Shown piece by piece: positions 21,889-32,600 of a stretch of DNA of 38,238 bases (its first letter is position 1; each line of letters opens with the position of its first letter). The notes under the pieces were generated by a model. It was not told the origin of the DNA and did no database searches. It saw nothing but the letters and a program-made list of their open reading frames with translations. Position numbers and translations under genes: made by a program. The DNA comes from Cochliopodium minus (Eukaryota > Discosea > Himatismenida > Cochliopodiidae), in assembly GCA_024220525.1 (NCBI GenBank), contig JAMYWO010000216.1, positions 1 to 38,238 on the forward strand, in the 5' to 3' direction.

Positions 21889-24499
21889 TTATTTTTTTTC
21901 TTTTTTTAGTATCTTTGGTTCAAACACATCATAAAAGGGATAGGGTATATTCTTTCTCATGATGTCTTTTGCCAAAATAGTAATTCCTCCACAGGAATAA
22001 TGTATAGAATCACGAAATAAAAGAATATTTTTATAATAAGTTCTACAAATACCACCGGGACAATAGTAAGGATACATATCAAAATAATAAGCTCTATGTG
22101 TTCTTGCTATATCTCTCAACATACTGTTGTAATAAGATACTTTGGTAGCTTTGAATTCTTCAATAGTAATTTTTTGATCACAATGATAGAAATTTGAAGA
22201 GTTGGAAGGCCTTATATTTGGACATTGTTGATATTTTACCTTTGTGAAAAAAATAAAAAAATTAAAAAAAATTTAAAAAATTATCATTACAATAAAAAAA
22301 ATTACATTTTCAAACATGGGAGGTCCACCAATTAGTAGAACAGTGATATTTCTTTTATAAAGTTCATCTATTGTATTTTTAATACAATCAAAATTTTTGT
22401 TGTCCATCCATAAACAAGATATAACAACCATTTTCACTGAACCCAAAGCGCCAACTGCAGATTTAAAAATATTTTTGTCAAATAAACAAGCCCACTCAGA
22501 AGAATGGGAGTTTGTAAAGTAACGAAGTCCCATTTTTTTGGCTATTACATCAAAAAACCCTTTTTTGAAAAAATTACAATTAAAATACAAAAAGAATAAA
22601 TTTTAACAAATTATAAAAAAAAAAATAAAAAAAAAATAATTTGAAAATTGTTATGAAAACATTTCTTTTATATTATTTAAAAAAATATAAACTACCATAA
22701 AGATGTCCTCCGTTAGAGTCTCCCACTACCATAAAACTTTTATCCCTTTGAGCTGTCAAATTACCATTCCAACAATTAGTTTCACCAGGATTCCTGTCAT
22801 GGCACCAATGAGGTTGATTATTTGAATAAGAACACATCAAAGTCGGATTCCAATAATAATCTTTAGGGTTGTATTCAGGGTGAGGAGTGAAATCATATTC
22901 GTCCATATAGGTATCAGGTGTATTTTCCTTTAACATCAATATTAATAAAAATAAAAAAAATTCTTTTCTTACTAATTCTTCTGAAATATTTTGTTTGTTA
23001 TTAACAAGAAGTTCCTCTTCTGGTAAAAATGTTCTTTAAAAAAAATTTTTTAACAAGATGTTTCTCAAAAGTTTTTTGTTTACCTCTCATAATAAAGAAA
23101 AGAACTACACAACAAAAGAAAAATCAAAGGAATAATAAATATAAGTAAGAATACTCGTTTTGTGCTCCAATTTAAATGACGGATCGGTGTCTCAATCATG
23201 AAAAATGAAAAAACAGTGAAGAAAAAAAAAATTAGGATGGCTACTATACCATAATGCCCCCTTAGTTCAATTTGAAAGTATCTAAAAAAAGCGAATACTG
23301 GCCAGTGAAATAAATAAGCGGAATAAGAAATTAATCCTAAATTGAGAAATGGTCTGAATGATACAACTTTCCCCAAAAATGTTTTTTCTTTAGTATTTGA
23401 ATAAATAAATAGTGCAGCTCCAATACAAGGATATAGAGAGTTTAATCTTTCAGAATTAATGAAAAATTGTTTCAGAAAAAAAAAAAAAAATACCCAGGGA
23501 AATGTGTTGATTCAGAAAAGAAAAAAGCAGAAAAGAAAATCAGAAACATTCCAAAAATACTCATAATTCCAGTAACCATTGAATCTGTTTTTTTAAATTT
23601 TATCATTCCCACTATTCCCCCAATAACTATTTCTCCTATTCTTGTAAATGGCATGTAATATGAAAATGAATGATATTTAATGGATAAAAAATGTCCCATC
23701 ATTGTTGAGCATACTGCCACTATGATCATGCTCTTTATTTTTGGATCTTTTTTTTTTTAAAAAAGCATTTTTATTTAAAGAAATTTGAAATCTCATATTA
23801 TAGGGAAGTATTTTGCTTAATCATAAGGGCAAATTTTTTTTCTTTTAATATGTGTTTGGAGGTCCAGACACATATTTTTAACTCAATAAAAAAAATCATT
23901 CATCTCTATATTGGAGATATCTTCTAATATACAATGATATTTACAGTTTATGGTGATTCGCTTAATTATGCAAATTATTTTTCCAAAATTGAAAACTTTT
24001 TACATTTATACTTGCATAATTTTGATAGAAAGATTGGCCAAATCAGATAAAATTGCTCTTCAACGGCAAGAGACCATAAATGGATGAGAGGCTGTATTTG
24101 TAAATTATCTGCAAAATATCCTTCTTTAAAATAAAGGAAATTGTAGATGTTTGATACGGAAAACAATCCAGAAATAGATGCTATGCTTACATCTTTATTA
24201 TTTTTTAAATCAAACCACCATGTAAAAAAGATTGTACAAAATAGTAAGAATGCAGATGCTGGGAATATTCTCTTCACTCTTCTCTTGTAAAAATTTGCAA
24301 AAGTAAATTTTTCTTCATCCATTTCTTTCATAATATTTCTAGTTATCAAATATCCTGAAATCACAAAGAAAACATCAACACCAACAAAACCTCCACTAAG
24401 ATAATTTTTGGAAAAATGAAAAATGATGACCATCAATACAGAAATTCCCCTTAAACCATCAATGTCCTCTCTATAATTGTTATTTGTTTTCTTTTCCAT
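21889..24499 (-). CDS. Acyltransferase-3 membrane enzyme fused to an SGNH-hydrolase domain
   Basis: Seven exons: 24004-24499, 23493-23746, 23084-23446, 22973-23033, 22696-22927, 22306-22559 and 21889-22239, all GT..AG and in phase. The product is about 660 residues. The N-terminal half is an acyltransferase-3 (OafA/YrhL type) integral membrane domain. It has YREDIDGLRGISVLMVIIFH, VGVDVFFVISGYLI, FYKRRVKRIFPA and HLWSLAVEEQFYLIWPI, followed by further hydrophobic helices. The C-terminal half is a lumenal SGNH domain with MVVGDSNGGHLYGS (nucleophile block) and RDSIHYSCGG (Asp-x-x-His block). Bacterial relatives O-acetylate cell-surface glycans; the substrate here is unknown. Fused AT3-SGNH proteins are mainly bacterial but also occur in some animals and protists, so horizontal origin followed by intron gain is possible. 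Intron 1 holds a dispersed repeat. Confidence 0.88.
23847..23876. repeat. 30-bp imperfect palindrome (possible hairpin)
   Basis: Arms AATATGTGT and ACACATATT enclose TTGGAGGTCCAG, whose inner TGGA and TCCA also pair. Thirteen of 15 positions per arm are complementary, and a T/G pair would be tolerated in RNA. It lies in intron 1 of the acyltransferase gene and overlaps the left end of dispersed-repeat copy 2. Confidence 0.7.
23864..23955. repeat. Dispersed repeat, copy 2 (in intron 1 of the acyltransferase gene)
   Basis: Aligns with 16101-16200: GACACATATTTTTAAC, CAATAAAAAAAATCA, TATATTGGAGATA and ACAAT...ATTT are shared in order. The two copies have the same plus-strand orientation, but their host genes point in opposite directions. 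Shared splicing signals therefore do not explain the match. Confidence 0.65.
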
Positions 24500-24827
24500 A
24501 AAAATGCATAAAAAATATTAATTTTTTTTTTTTTCTTCAATCAGTTTATTTTAAAAATCCTCAAATATTCTTTAAATATTGGAAAGTTATAAAAAAATTT
24601 TTTATTAATTTCAAAAAAAATTATTTTGAGTTTAAGATTTTTCAATTTTGTTTACTATGAAAAAATGAAAAATATATGTTTTTTTGCAATATGGCTAAAA
24701 ATATTTATTCAATTACTATGAAAAAAAAAATAATCATTTTTAAAATAACAAAAAAAGAGGATTAAATAAATTTATTATTATACAAAAAAGAGGATAAAGT
24801 AATTATTGTTATTATGATGATTTGATA
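24500..24827. other. AT-rich spacer upstream of the acyltransferase gene
   Basis: About 330 bp of A/T-rich sequence between the acyltransferase start and the tRNA gene. I see no ORF or RNA in it. Confidence 0.5.
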
Positions 24828-24898
24828 GCTCACATAGCATAATGGTAGTGCGTCAGATTGTGGCTCTGGAGATCTGAGTTCGATTCTCAGTGTGAGCA
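24828..24898 (+). tRNA. tRNA-His (anticodon GTG)
   Basis: A complete intronless cloverleaf. The acceptor arm GCTCACA pairs fully with TGTGAGC (24891-24897), discriminator A. The D-loop has TGGTAG. The anticodon loop is TTGTGGC, with GTG at the anticodon positions and a TCAGA/TCTGG stem. The T-arm is CTGAG-TTCGATT-CTCAG, with TTCGATT as the B-box core. The TTGTGGC loop is typical of tRNA-His. CCA is not encoded and no leading G-1 is encoded, as expected for a eukaryotic nuclear gene. A short T-run after 24898 (CATTTATTTTTT) fits a Pol III terminator. Confidence 0.95.
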
Positions 24899-24910
24899 TT
24901 TATTTTTTAT
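24899..24910 (+). terminator. Likely Pol III terminator of tRNA-His
   Basis: TTTATTTTTT directly follows the tRNA discriminator base. Runs of four or more T end Pol III transcripts. Confidence 0.6.
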
Positions 24911-25007
24911 TAAATTTAAATGAAAATCGAATTTGATCTAAATTAACCTCTTCTTGCATCAAAAGAAAAATGGAAGTTATTTTTTGTTTTTATAAAATAT
25001 TTTATTT

Positions 25008-26815
25008 TTAAGGAACAGAAAGAAAGAATTTTATTTTTTTGAGATCGTTGATAGTCATGATTTCAAATTGGTTGGTAACATTTACATTATTGCTGGGGTT
25101 GTTATCGTTGTGAGTTATGTTAGTGGTGTTATTAGTATTGTTGGGTTGGGTTGTTTTCGGATCTTTTTTGGAAAAAATATGATCCACTTTAATTCTTATT
25201 TCATTAGGACTGATCTTTGAGATAGCTCCTTTGTAAAGAGGTTCGAAGCTAGAATCAGATACAAGAATCCCATCCCCAAGTTTGAAAATTGTCTAAATTA
25301 ATAAAAAAGTTAATAAGTTACACGATAAAATAAAAATTTAACAAAGATAAGTGATAAAAACAAAAAAGTGAATTTAAAAAAAAAAATAAACAAGAATATC
25401 ACAAAAGAAAACTAATTCAAACATAAAAAAAAATTTTCTTTACAGAATAATAACAAAGCTTTTCGTTGTTTTCGACATAAATATCGTTGAGAATCTTCAT
25501 GAAGTCCTTCTTAGAAAGAGATCCCTTCTGAATGATGTTCAAATCCTCAGTAATTTCAGCAGGGGAGAGGGTGTAGCTGATGTGGGAAGGGTTCAACTTT
25601 CTTCGGGAGTTACTGCTTTGTTTTTTGGCCTCTGAAGAGATTCTCTTCCTCGTGTTTCTCACTGTGGTTTGTTTGCTGGGTTGTTTGCTTTGGTTGTTGT
25701 TGGTTTGGATGATGGTGGTGGAGGTTTTTTCTTCCTGAACTTTCTTCTTCTTTTCGTTGATCTCTTGTTTTATCTCATTTTCGAGTTGTTTCTTTGCTGT
25801 AATTTTTTTTTTTTGAAAGAAAAGATTGAATTGAAAATTTATTCAAAAAAAAATTTTGATGATAAATTATACAAATGATAATTTGGATCTCTTTTATCAA
25901 TTATACAGTATCTTTTGTTGAGATTTTAAAATGATCCAAGATTATATGACCAGATTAAATTCTCATTTAAACATCAAAATATTAAAAAAAAAAGAGATTT
26001 ATGATTATGAAATATAATGATTTATTTATTTTATGAGGATATTTAATCCCTTTATTTATTTTATTATTTTCTTTTTACCAAAATTGAGCTCTTGATCTGC
26101 CTGTACCTTTTTCTGGATGAAAACAGTATTGATATTTTGAATTTGATAGGCCTTCCAACGATTGGCGAGCTCGATCTCCTTATCCCTCTTCTCCACCAAC
26201 TCCTTCAACTTTTCCAAATACTTCAAATGAGTGCCAGCACCTACCAACTGCAATTCTTTTTGGAGGGAATCGATTTTTTCGGTGAAATAATTATCTTTGA
26301 GTGATGCAAATTCTTTTTCAATGAATTCCATCTGTCTTATGTTTTGTAGCCTTTGTTTCTCTTCATTTGTTAATTCTCTATTTGTCTCCACATTATCATC
26401 TCCCATATTATCATCGCTGCTATCTTGTTTATTTTCATCCACTTTATTCTCCTCCTTTTTATCATTATTTTCTTCTTTTGTTGGGGTTGTATTATTGCTT
26501 GTATTCACTTTATTCTCTGTAATATTATTGTTATTATCCTTTACATTCTCCTTGTTTTCTTTCACCACATTATTATTTGTGTTCCCCTTTCCATCTTCAT
26601 TTGTTTCTATAATTTTATATTCAAGCAAATTTATTTTTTTTGATTGAATTGATTGTTTTTAATTTTTTATTGATATATATATTCTGAAGAAAAAATATTT
26701 TTGATTATTATTATTATCTATTACTTGGAGAAAGGGATGTTTCTTTATTGTCTTGAGTTAGATTATTTTGATTATTCTGATCACTGGTATTTAATTTTTC
26801 GGTCTCATTACTCAT
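25008..26815 (-). CDS. SDS3/BRMS1-family subunit of the Sin3-HDAC corepressor
   Basis: Four exons in frame: 26725-26815 (MSNETEKLNTSDQNNQNN), 26079-26606, 25444-25796 and 25008-25292. The product is about 418 residues. Exons 1 and 2 start with an Asn/Lys/Glu/Asp-rich tract. Exon 2 then has the SDS3-like helical segment MEFIEKEFASLKDNYFTEKI, SLQKELQLVGAGTHLKYLEK and ELANRWKAYQIQNI. Exon 3 continues the coil (KKQLENEIKQEINEKKKKVQ), then has a basic region and SYTLSPAEITEDLNII. The end of exon 3 plus exon 4 gives IYVENNEKLCYYSTIFKLGD and YKGAISKISPNEIRIKVD, matching the small C-terminal beta domain of SUDS3. Coil, 'L..EI.EDL' and C-terminal domain occur in the same order as in animal SUDS3/BRMS1. 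Known members are nuclear and scaffold histone deacetylase complexes. Confidence 0.78.
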
Positions 26816-27034
26816 TTTTAATTTTTTTTTATATTTTAATTTATTTTATTTTTAAAATCAAATAATAAAAAAAAGGTTGAATAAGGAAAAAGATATTTGG
26901 GTAACAAAAATCATGATGGAAAGATATCATCAATCTTTGGAAAGGTTTGCAAAACTTTTTTTTTCAAATTGATTTTAATAATTAATAAAATAAAGTAAAT
27001 CAATTTTAAAAATAAAGACAAAATGAAAGATTTT

Positions 27035-28065
27035 TTAGACAACCAAATCATCATCATCATCATCGTCATTTCCACCTTGATCAAGAAGACTCTTAGCTTG
27101 CTCATTTTCCAACTTTTCGAGCTCTGCTTTTTTTTTTCTTTGTTTTTTCTTTTCTTGGACTTTCTTTAGCCTAAAGAATTCTTCTCTGTCTAATTCATCC
27201 AATTCGGAAATGATATAAGAGATTGCTTTTTCTAATCTTGGGATTACAACATATTGGATGGCATTGACACGTCTGTTGGTGATTTTGATCACTTCATCCA
27301 AGGTTACGAAGGAGGTTTGAAGGGATGCAAGTTGTACCAATACATCTACTGCATCGTGGAAAGTTTTGCTTGCTTTTCTTATTTCCTCTCCTCCTCTAGA
27401 GAGACCCAATAATTCTCCAACTGAAATTCAAAAATTAGATTAATATTTATCAAAGAAATTTGAGATTATTCATTAAGCTAATTCAAGTATATTTATTAAT
27501 AGAATCTATTGTGATTTATCAACAATAAAAATAAATTATTAATTTTAAATTGTGCAATATATCAAAAATTTGAATAAAATATATATGTTTCTTACAATTT
27601 GTTCCATCATGATCACTTTTGAATGTTGGCAACATGACACCAGCAACATTATCTTTTTCTGTTCTTAATTTATAATTAGCTTGATCTACACTTTCAAATA
27701 CTTGTGATGAAAAATCTCTTCCAAAAGACATTCTTGCTTCAGCAAGAGAAAATGATGCTTTTTTCATTGTTGTTCCCATTTTTATTTTGGTCTTTTATGA
27801 ATATGATAATAAATATATCTTCTTCTTTTTCCAATTTATTTATATATTTTTTTTTTACATCTCTGATATCTCTCATGATTGCCCTAAAACGAATAGTAAG
27901 AGCATCAGATTTCTTTTTTAAGAGGGATCCTCCCATCTTTGCTCCTTTGAGTTTGGTTTTAAAAATTTGAAGAACCCTAAAAGAGTATAAGGAAAAAATT
28001 TCTCGAAAAATAAATGAATCAATTTACTGTCTTGTTGGAAATGGACGTTGAGAAGAAGAACTCAT
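27035..28065 (-). CDS. V-type ATPase subunit D
   Basis: Central-stalk subunit D of the vacuolar H+-ATPase. Exons 28028-28065, 27859-27976, 27596-27791 and 27035-27420, GT..AG, all in phase; about 245 residues, the usual size. Signature stretches: [86 protein letters not shown] and [23 protein letters not shown]. The joined exon 2/3 sequence [19 protein letters not shown] matches the family across the splice and shows that the ATG at 27779 is internal. The N-terminus [13 protein letters not shown] includes the 'FPTR' seen in other subunit D proteins. It ends in [13 protein letters not shown]. Confidence 0.95.
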
Positions 28066-28328
28066 TCTTGTTTTACAACCTTTATTTTTTTTTTTATATT
28101 TTGTATATCTCACAATTAAAAATTTATTATAAAATATATTTTCAATAGAATATTCTCTTTATAATAAAAACAAAAATTTACTTTTACTCTTTTGTTTAAA
28201 AAATTCATTTCAAATAACATTTTTTTTGGTTATTTTAAAGAAACTTCAAATAGAAACACTTTTTTTTGTCTCGAAAATTAATAAAGAGATTTTAGAAATA
28301 AGAATATTTTTTAATGTTATTAAATACT

Positions 28329-29341
28329 TTAATCGGTTTCCTCTTTTTTTCTTCTTTGGAGGGTTTTGTTGGACAATTTCTTACCACCCCATTGGGTTCT
28401 CAAGTGAGACCAAGATTCATTGAAGGATTCGTTAGCAAATTTAGCGATCTTTGCCAATTCAGCATTATCTCCTTCATTGACGTTGGTGAGTGCCAAAACA
28501 GCAGCGGTCTTTTGACCAACCAAAGCTCCCAATTGAGCTTTTCCCTTAACAATTACGTATGGGACGTGTTTGGTTCTGCACAAAGCTGGCAACCACATAA
28601 CGATCTATTTAAAAGTTTTGATAAATATTTGATTTCAATAAATTAAAAACCACCAAAAAGGTCATTGATAACACATAAATGTGTATCTAAGGTGGAAAAA
28701 AATTACCTCTAATGGATCAACATCGTGAGCAATAACAACTAATTTAGCAGCATTGTTTTCAACAAGAGCAGTAACGTGATTTACTCCAAATTTGATAAAG
28801 TTTGGTTTTTTAACTTTTGGGGTTTTTTGTTTTGGTGATTTCTCTTTTGGCTTTTCTTGTTTAACTTTTTGGGAAGCAAGTTCTTTCAATCTTTTCTTTT
28901 TGTCAACTTTGGATTCAGGTCTATACTTTTCCAAAAGTTTAAAGAGCTCTTTTCTGACGCTCTTTTCCAAAGTGTAGGAGAATTGATTGATTACTGGTGG
29001 GACTTTAAGTCTGTCAAAAAGTATTCTTTTCTTTCTTTGAACTTGAATATATCTTGGATATTTAATGAATCTAGATAAATCTCTGTTCTTTGGGAGATCT
29101 CCTCCAATATGTCTACTTTTAGCCCTGAAAGCCAAAGATGGATGAGGTACTCTTGGTTTTTGTTTTTGGACTTGTTTACCCTTCTTTTCTTCTCCTGGAA
29201 ATGCTGCGACTTTTCTTTTTGGCTATTTATAGATATATTCATTAATATAAAAATTGTATATTTTGTTATTTGTTTATAAGGATATTTTGATTCTAAAGGG
29301 TTTATGAAAAATAGAATCATCAGAAATATTAATTTTACCAT
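28329..29341 (-). CDS. 60S ribosomal protein eL8 (L7a)
   Basis: Large-subunit ribosomal protein. The first coding exon is just the ATG (29339-29341) followed at once by GTAAAA. Exon 2 is 28707-29222 (PKRKVAAFPGEEKKGK...) and exon 3 is 28604-28329. The product is about 263 residues, the normal length. Diagnostic segments are [77 protein letters not shown], and VPYVIVKGKAQLGALVGQKT AAVLALTNV. They make the L7Ae/L30e/Gadd45 RNA-binding fold. An intron right after the start codon is a common arrangement of ribosomal protein genes. It is divergent from CLEC16A, with 280 bp between. Confidence 0.95.
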
Positions 29342-29621
29342 ATTGAATCTCTTCTCTTTTTATTTTATTTAAATTAATTGATTATTTTATAAAAATGAAT
29401 AAAAAAAAAATGTACTACTAATTAATAAGATGCTAAATAATTAAAAAAATTATTTCAGAAAAAAATTAAAATTGATGATTCACTTTGATCTTGTGTTAAA
29501 TTATTGGTTGAATGAATAGAGAATATTGAAAATTTTCATTATTTTGAAAAATTAACCCCTTTTCAAGTATAAAATTAAAATTATAAAAAAAAAATCTGTT
29601 GTGTGAATAAGTATATACAAC
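29342..29621. promoter_or_regulatory. Divergent promoter region of eL8 and CLEC16A
   Basis: 280 bp of AT-rich sequence between two divergently read starts. No specific motif is identified; the role is inferred from position. Confidence 0.4.
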
Positions 29622-32600
29622 ATGTCATTAATATGGGAAAAACTGAAATCAGGACTCAAACCAAAATCTAAATTTTCCATTGAAAATTTAAAGTAAATAT
29701 GAACGAAATGAAATTATCACAAAAAAAGAATTTATTTTTTTGAAACCCCATTAGATTCATGCATTCCAATCTGATGAAAAACATCAGAATTAATCCAAAA
29801 AATGAAAAGATTGTGATTGAATTACTCAGACAAATAGCAGAAGTAATGATTTGGGGAGATCAGCATGAACCCAAATTTTTCGAGTATATTAATTTCATCA
29901 AATTTTAGAGACAAAATTCTCAATCTTCCATTTTAATTGTAGTTATTTTCTTGAAATGCAAATATTAAGACAAATATTGAATATATTGAATCAACCACAA
30001 TCAAGGCCAATACATGTTCAAATATTACAAACATTGTCGATATTAATAGAAAATATGTCATCAGAAACATCATTATGTAAGTCAAATTAAAAGATATAGA
30101 TAGAAAACAAAAAAAAGAAATAATAAAATCAAACAAATAATCCAATTTTTAGAATCTTTAAAGAGTATTTTATTGTTTATTGAAATATTATATAGTTTAT
30201 CTATTTTCGAACAATGTTATAAATGAATTGATCACCTACAAATTCGATTTTAATGATGAGGAACTTTTGGCATATTACATCTCCTTTGTGAAAACGATCT
30301 CATTAAAGCTAAACTCACACACAATCCAGTTTTTCTTCAATCCGCAAAAAGATTTTCCACTCTTCAACGAACCTATAAAATTTTTCAACAGCACAGAAAG
30401 CATGGTGAGAGTAGCAGTAAGAACACTAACATTAAACGTATTCAAAGTTCCATTAGACAGTATAAGAGATTACATCATAAGTAAATCTGCATCTTCTTTC
30501 TTTAATTATCTTTTATGGTTCATTTCTGATCAAGTCCACAAATTTAACTACTTGGTTTGTTCGAACAACCCTTCTTTTTATGGACGTATCTGCGACACTG
30601 TGGACGAACTTTTGGATCTTTTGTATTATTTGCAGGACGTTTTGTCTTTGAAGATCGAGACTCTTTCACAAGTCCTTTCGGAGAACCTTGTCTGCCATGT
30701 TTTGATGCCTGTCATTGTTGATGGTTTGTTCAATCAACCAAAAATTATAAACAAGAAAGAAGTTGTACAAGTAAATATTTTTAGAAAGTTTTTTTAAAAA
30801 ATAAATTAATTTTTTTTTTAAAAGCCAAAATGGTATCAATTAGCAACGGGATATGATGTCTCAATTTCTACCAAAATATCATTATATTTGATGGGACAAA
30901 TGCTCCACATTTTTAAGAATCCATACATCATTAATCATCTCGGAAGCACTCTCGTGGACGTTTCTTTACCTAAAGAGTCTTTTCAGTCTACTTACACTTC
31001 TTACGTCTTCCCTCCTTTTGGACAAAAAGGAAACAATAGAATAAAGGACATCCCCATTCCTCCTATTTTGCAAGAAGGCTCTGAAAATAGTAGTGGAACT
31101 GGAGGTAAAAATATTTTTTTTATTTGATTAGAATATTTTATTTTTATTTTATTTTAAATAATTTGTTTTGTTGATTTTAATAAAGACATTGAGATGAGTT
31201 ATCGCAGTCCTTCCCAACCACCTGTTTCCTCATCTAATCCAGTAAGCCCCACCAAGTCGGAGGCAAGCATCTCCAATGAGTTCGTATTCATAGAAGATAA
31301 CCAAAATCTTTTCCAACTTCCCACTAAGTCCAACACAGGCAGTCCCATCAAATCACCTCCAAACACATCCTCCAACAATCTCATTAATTTTAATAATTCC
31401 ACTAATAATTTGACACCTACCAAAAATTCTACACCTAATAACTTGACTCCTAATAATAATTCTACACCTAATAGTAACTCTACACCTCGTTTAACTCCAA
31501 AAAGTAATTTGAATGATAGGTTTAGTAAGTTTTTTAATAATGATTTGGATTTGGAGGTCACTCCTTTGAAACCTCCTCCCATCAAGCCTCCTCCGAGGAG
31601 AATCGAGTATGACCCTCTTTTGAATGATGACCCCCCTTCTTTTCAAGATTCGGAGAATGATACGAACAACAACAGTAACAACAGTATTCATCTCATTCAT
31701 GATTCTCCTCCCTCCAACAATGAAATAGGTGATGATGGAAACAAAAATATAGTTCAATCCGATATTCTTCAAAATTATGATAATGAAAATCTTAACAATA
31801 AGAATGACAGTAACGGTAGTAATAATAATAATGATAATGATCATATTAACAACATTAATGAAAAGAATGATATTGAAGAAAATATTGTGAATAAAAATAT
31901 TGAAGAAAGTATTCTCGAAGAAAATAAAGTAGAGGATAACATCCATAATAATGATGATGGACAAAAAACTATAGACAAAAATAATGTTGACAACAATATT
32001 GTAAATAATGATAATAATAAAGAGGAAGTTTTAACAAATGAGAAAGAAAATAACAAAGATAATAATGGTAATAACAATGGTAATAATAATGATAAGAATA
32101 ATCTCATCAAGGAAATTAACTCTGAAGGAAACACTGAGAAAAAAGGAGATTCATTGTCACAACCAAATATTAATGAAGAAATTCATTCAACAAAAGATTC
32201 TCTCCCCAATAATAATAGTGATAACGAAAAAAGCACTCCTGAAGAAAAGCAAGGAGGAGGAGAAGAGGAAGAAGAAGAAGGGGATGATATGGATGAAAGG
32301 GAGGAGGAAATCTTCGAGGAGGAAGGGATCAATCCTTATCGCTGTGCTTTGTTCCGTTTTTTGAATGGGAAGGATGATTTGGTTATTTTGACTTGTGCTC
32401 TTTTTTACTCCTTGATCAAGAACCCTGTTATTGATAGAGATCTTCTGCAGAGAGCTGGTCTTCTACCTTTTCGTATGATTAGAGCTCAATCTTTGTTGGT
32501 AAAATTTTTTTTATTTTTTTTATTTTTGTTTTATTTTGATTGATTAATTTTTTTTTTTTGAATTTCTTATAAAAGAATGAGTTAACATCTACTAATAATG

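Noticed and set aside
27519-27779. ATG at 27779 as the start of a separate protein [10 protein letters not shown]...
   Set aside because: The preceding codons TKIK and the upstream exon match V-ATPase subunit D in frame, so this Met is internal.
31199-32134. Minus-strand frames opposite CLEC16A exon 6
   Set aside because: They are antisense to the conserved gene's low-complexity insertion; composition alone explains them.
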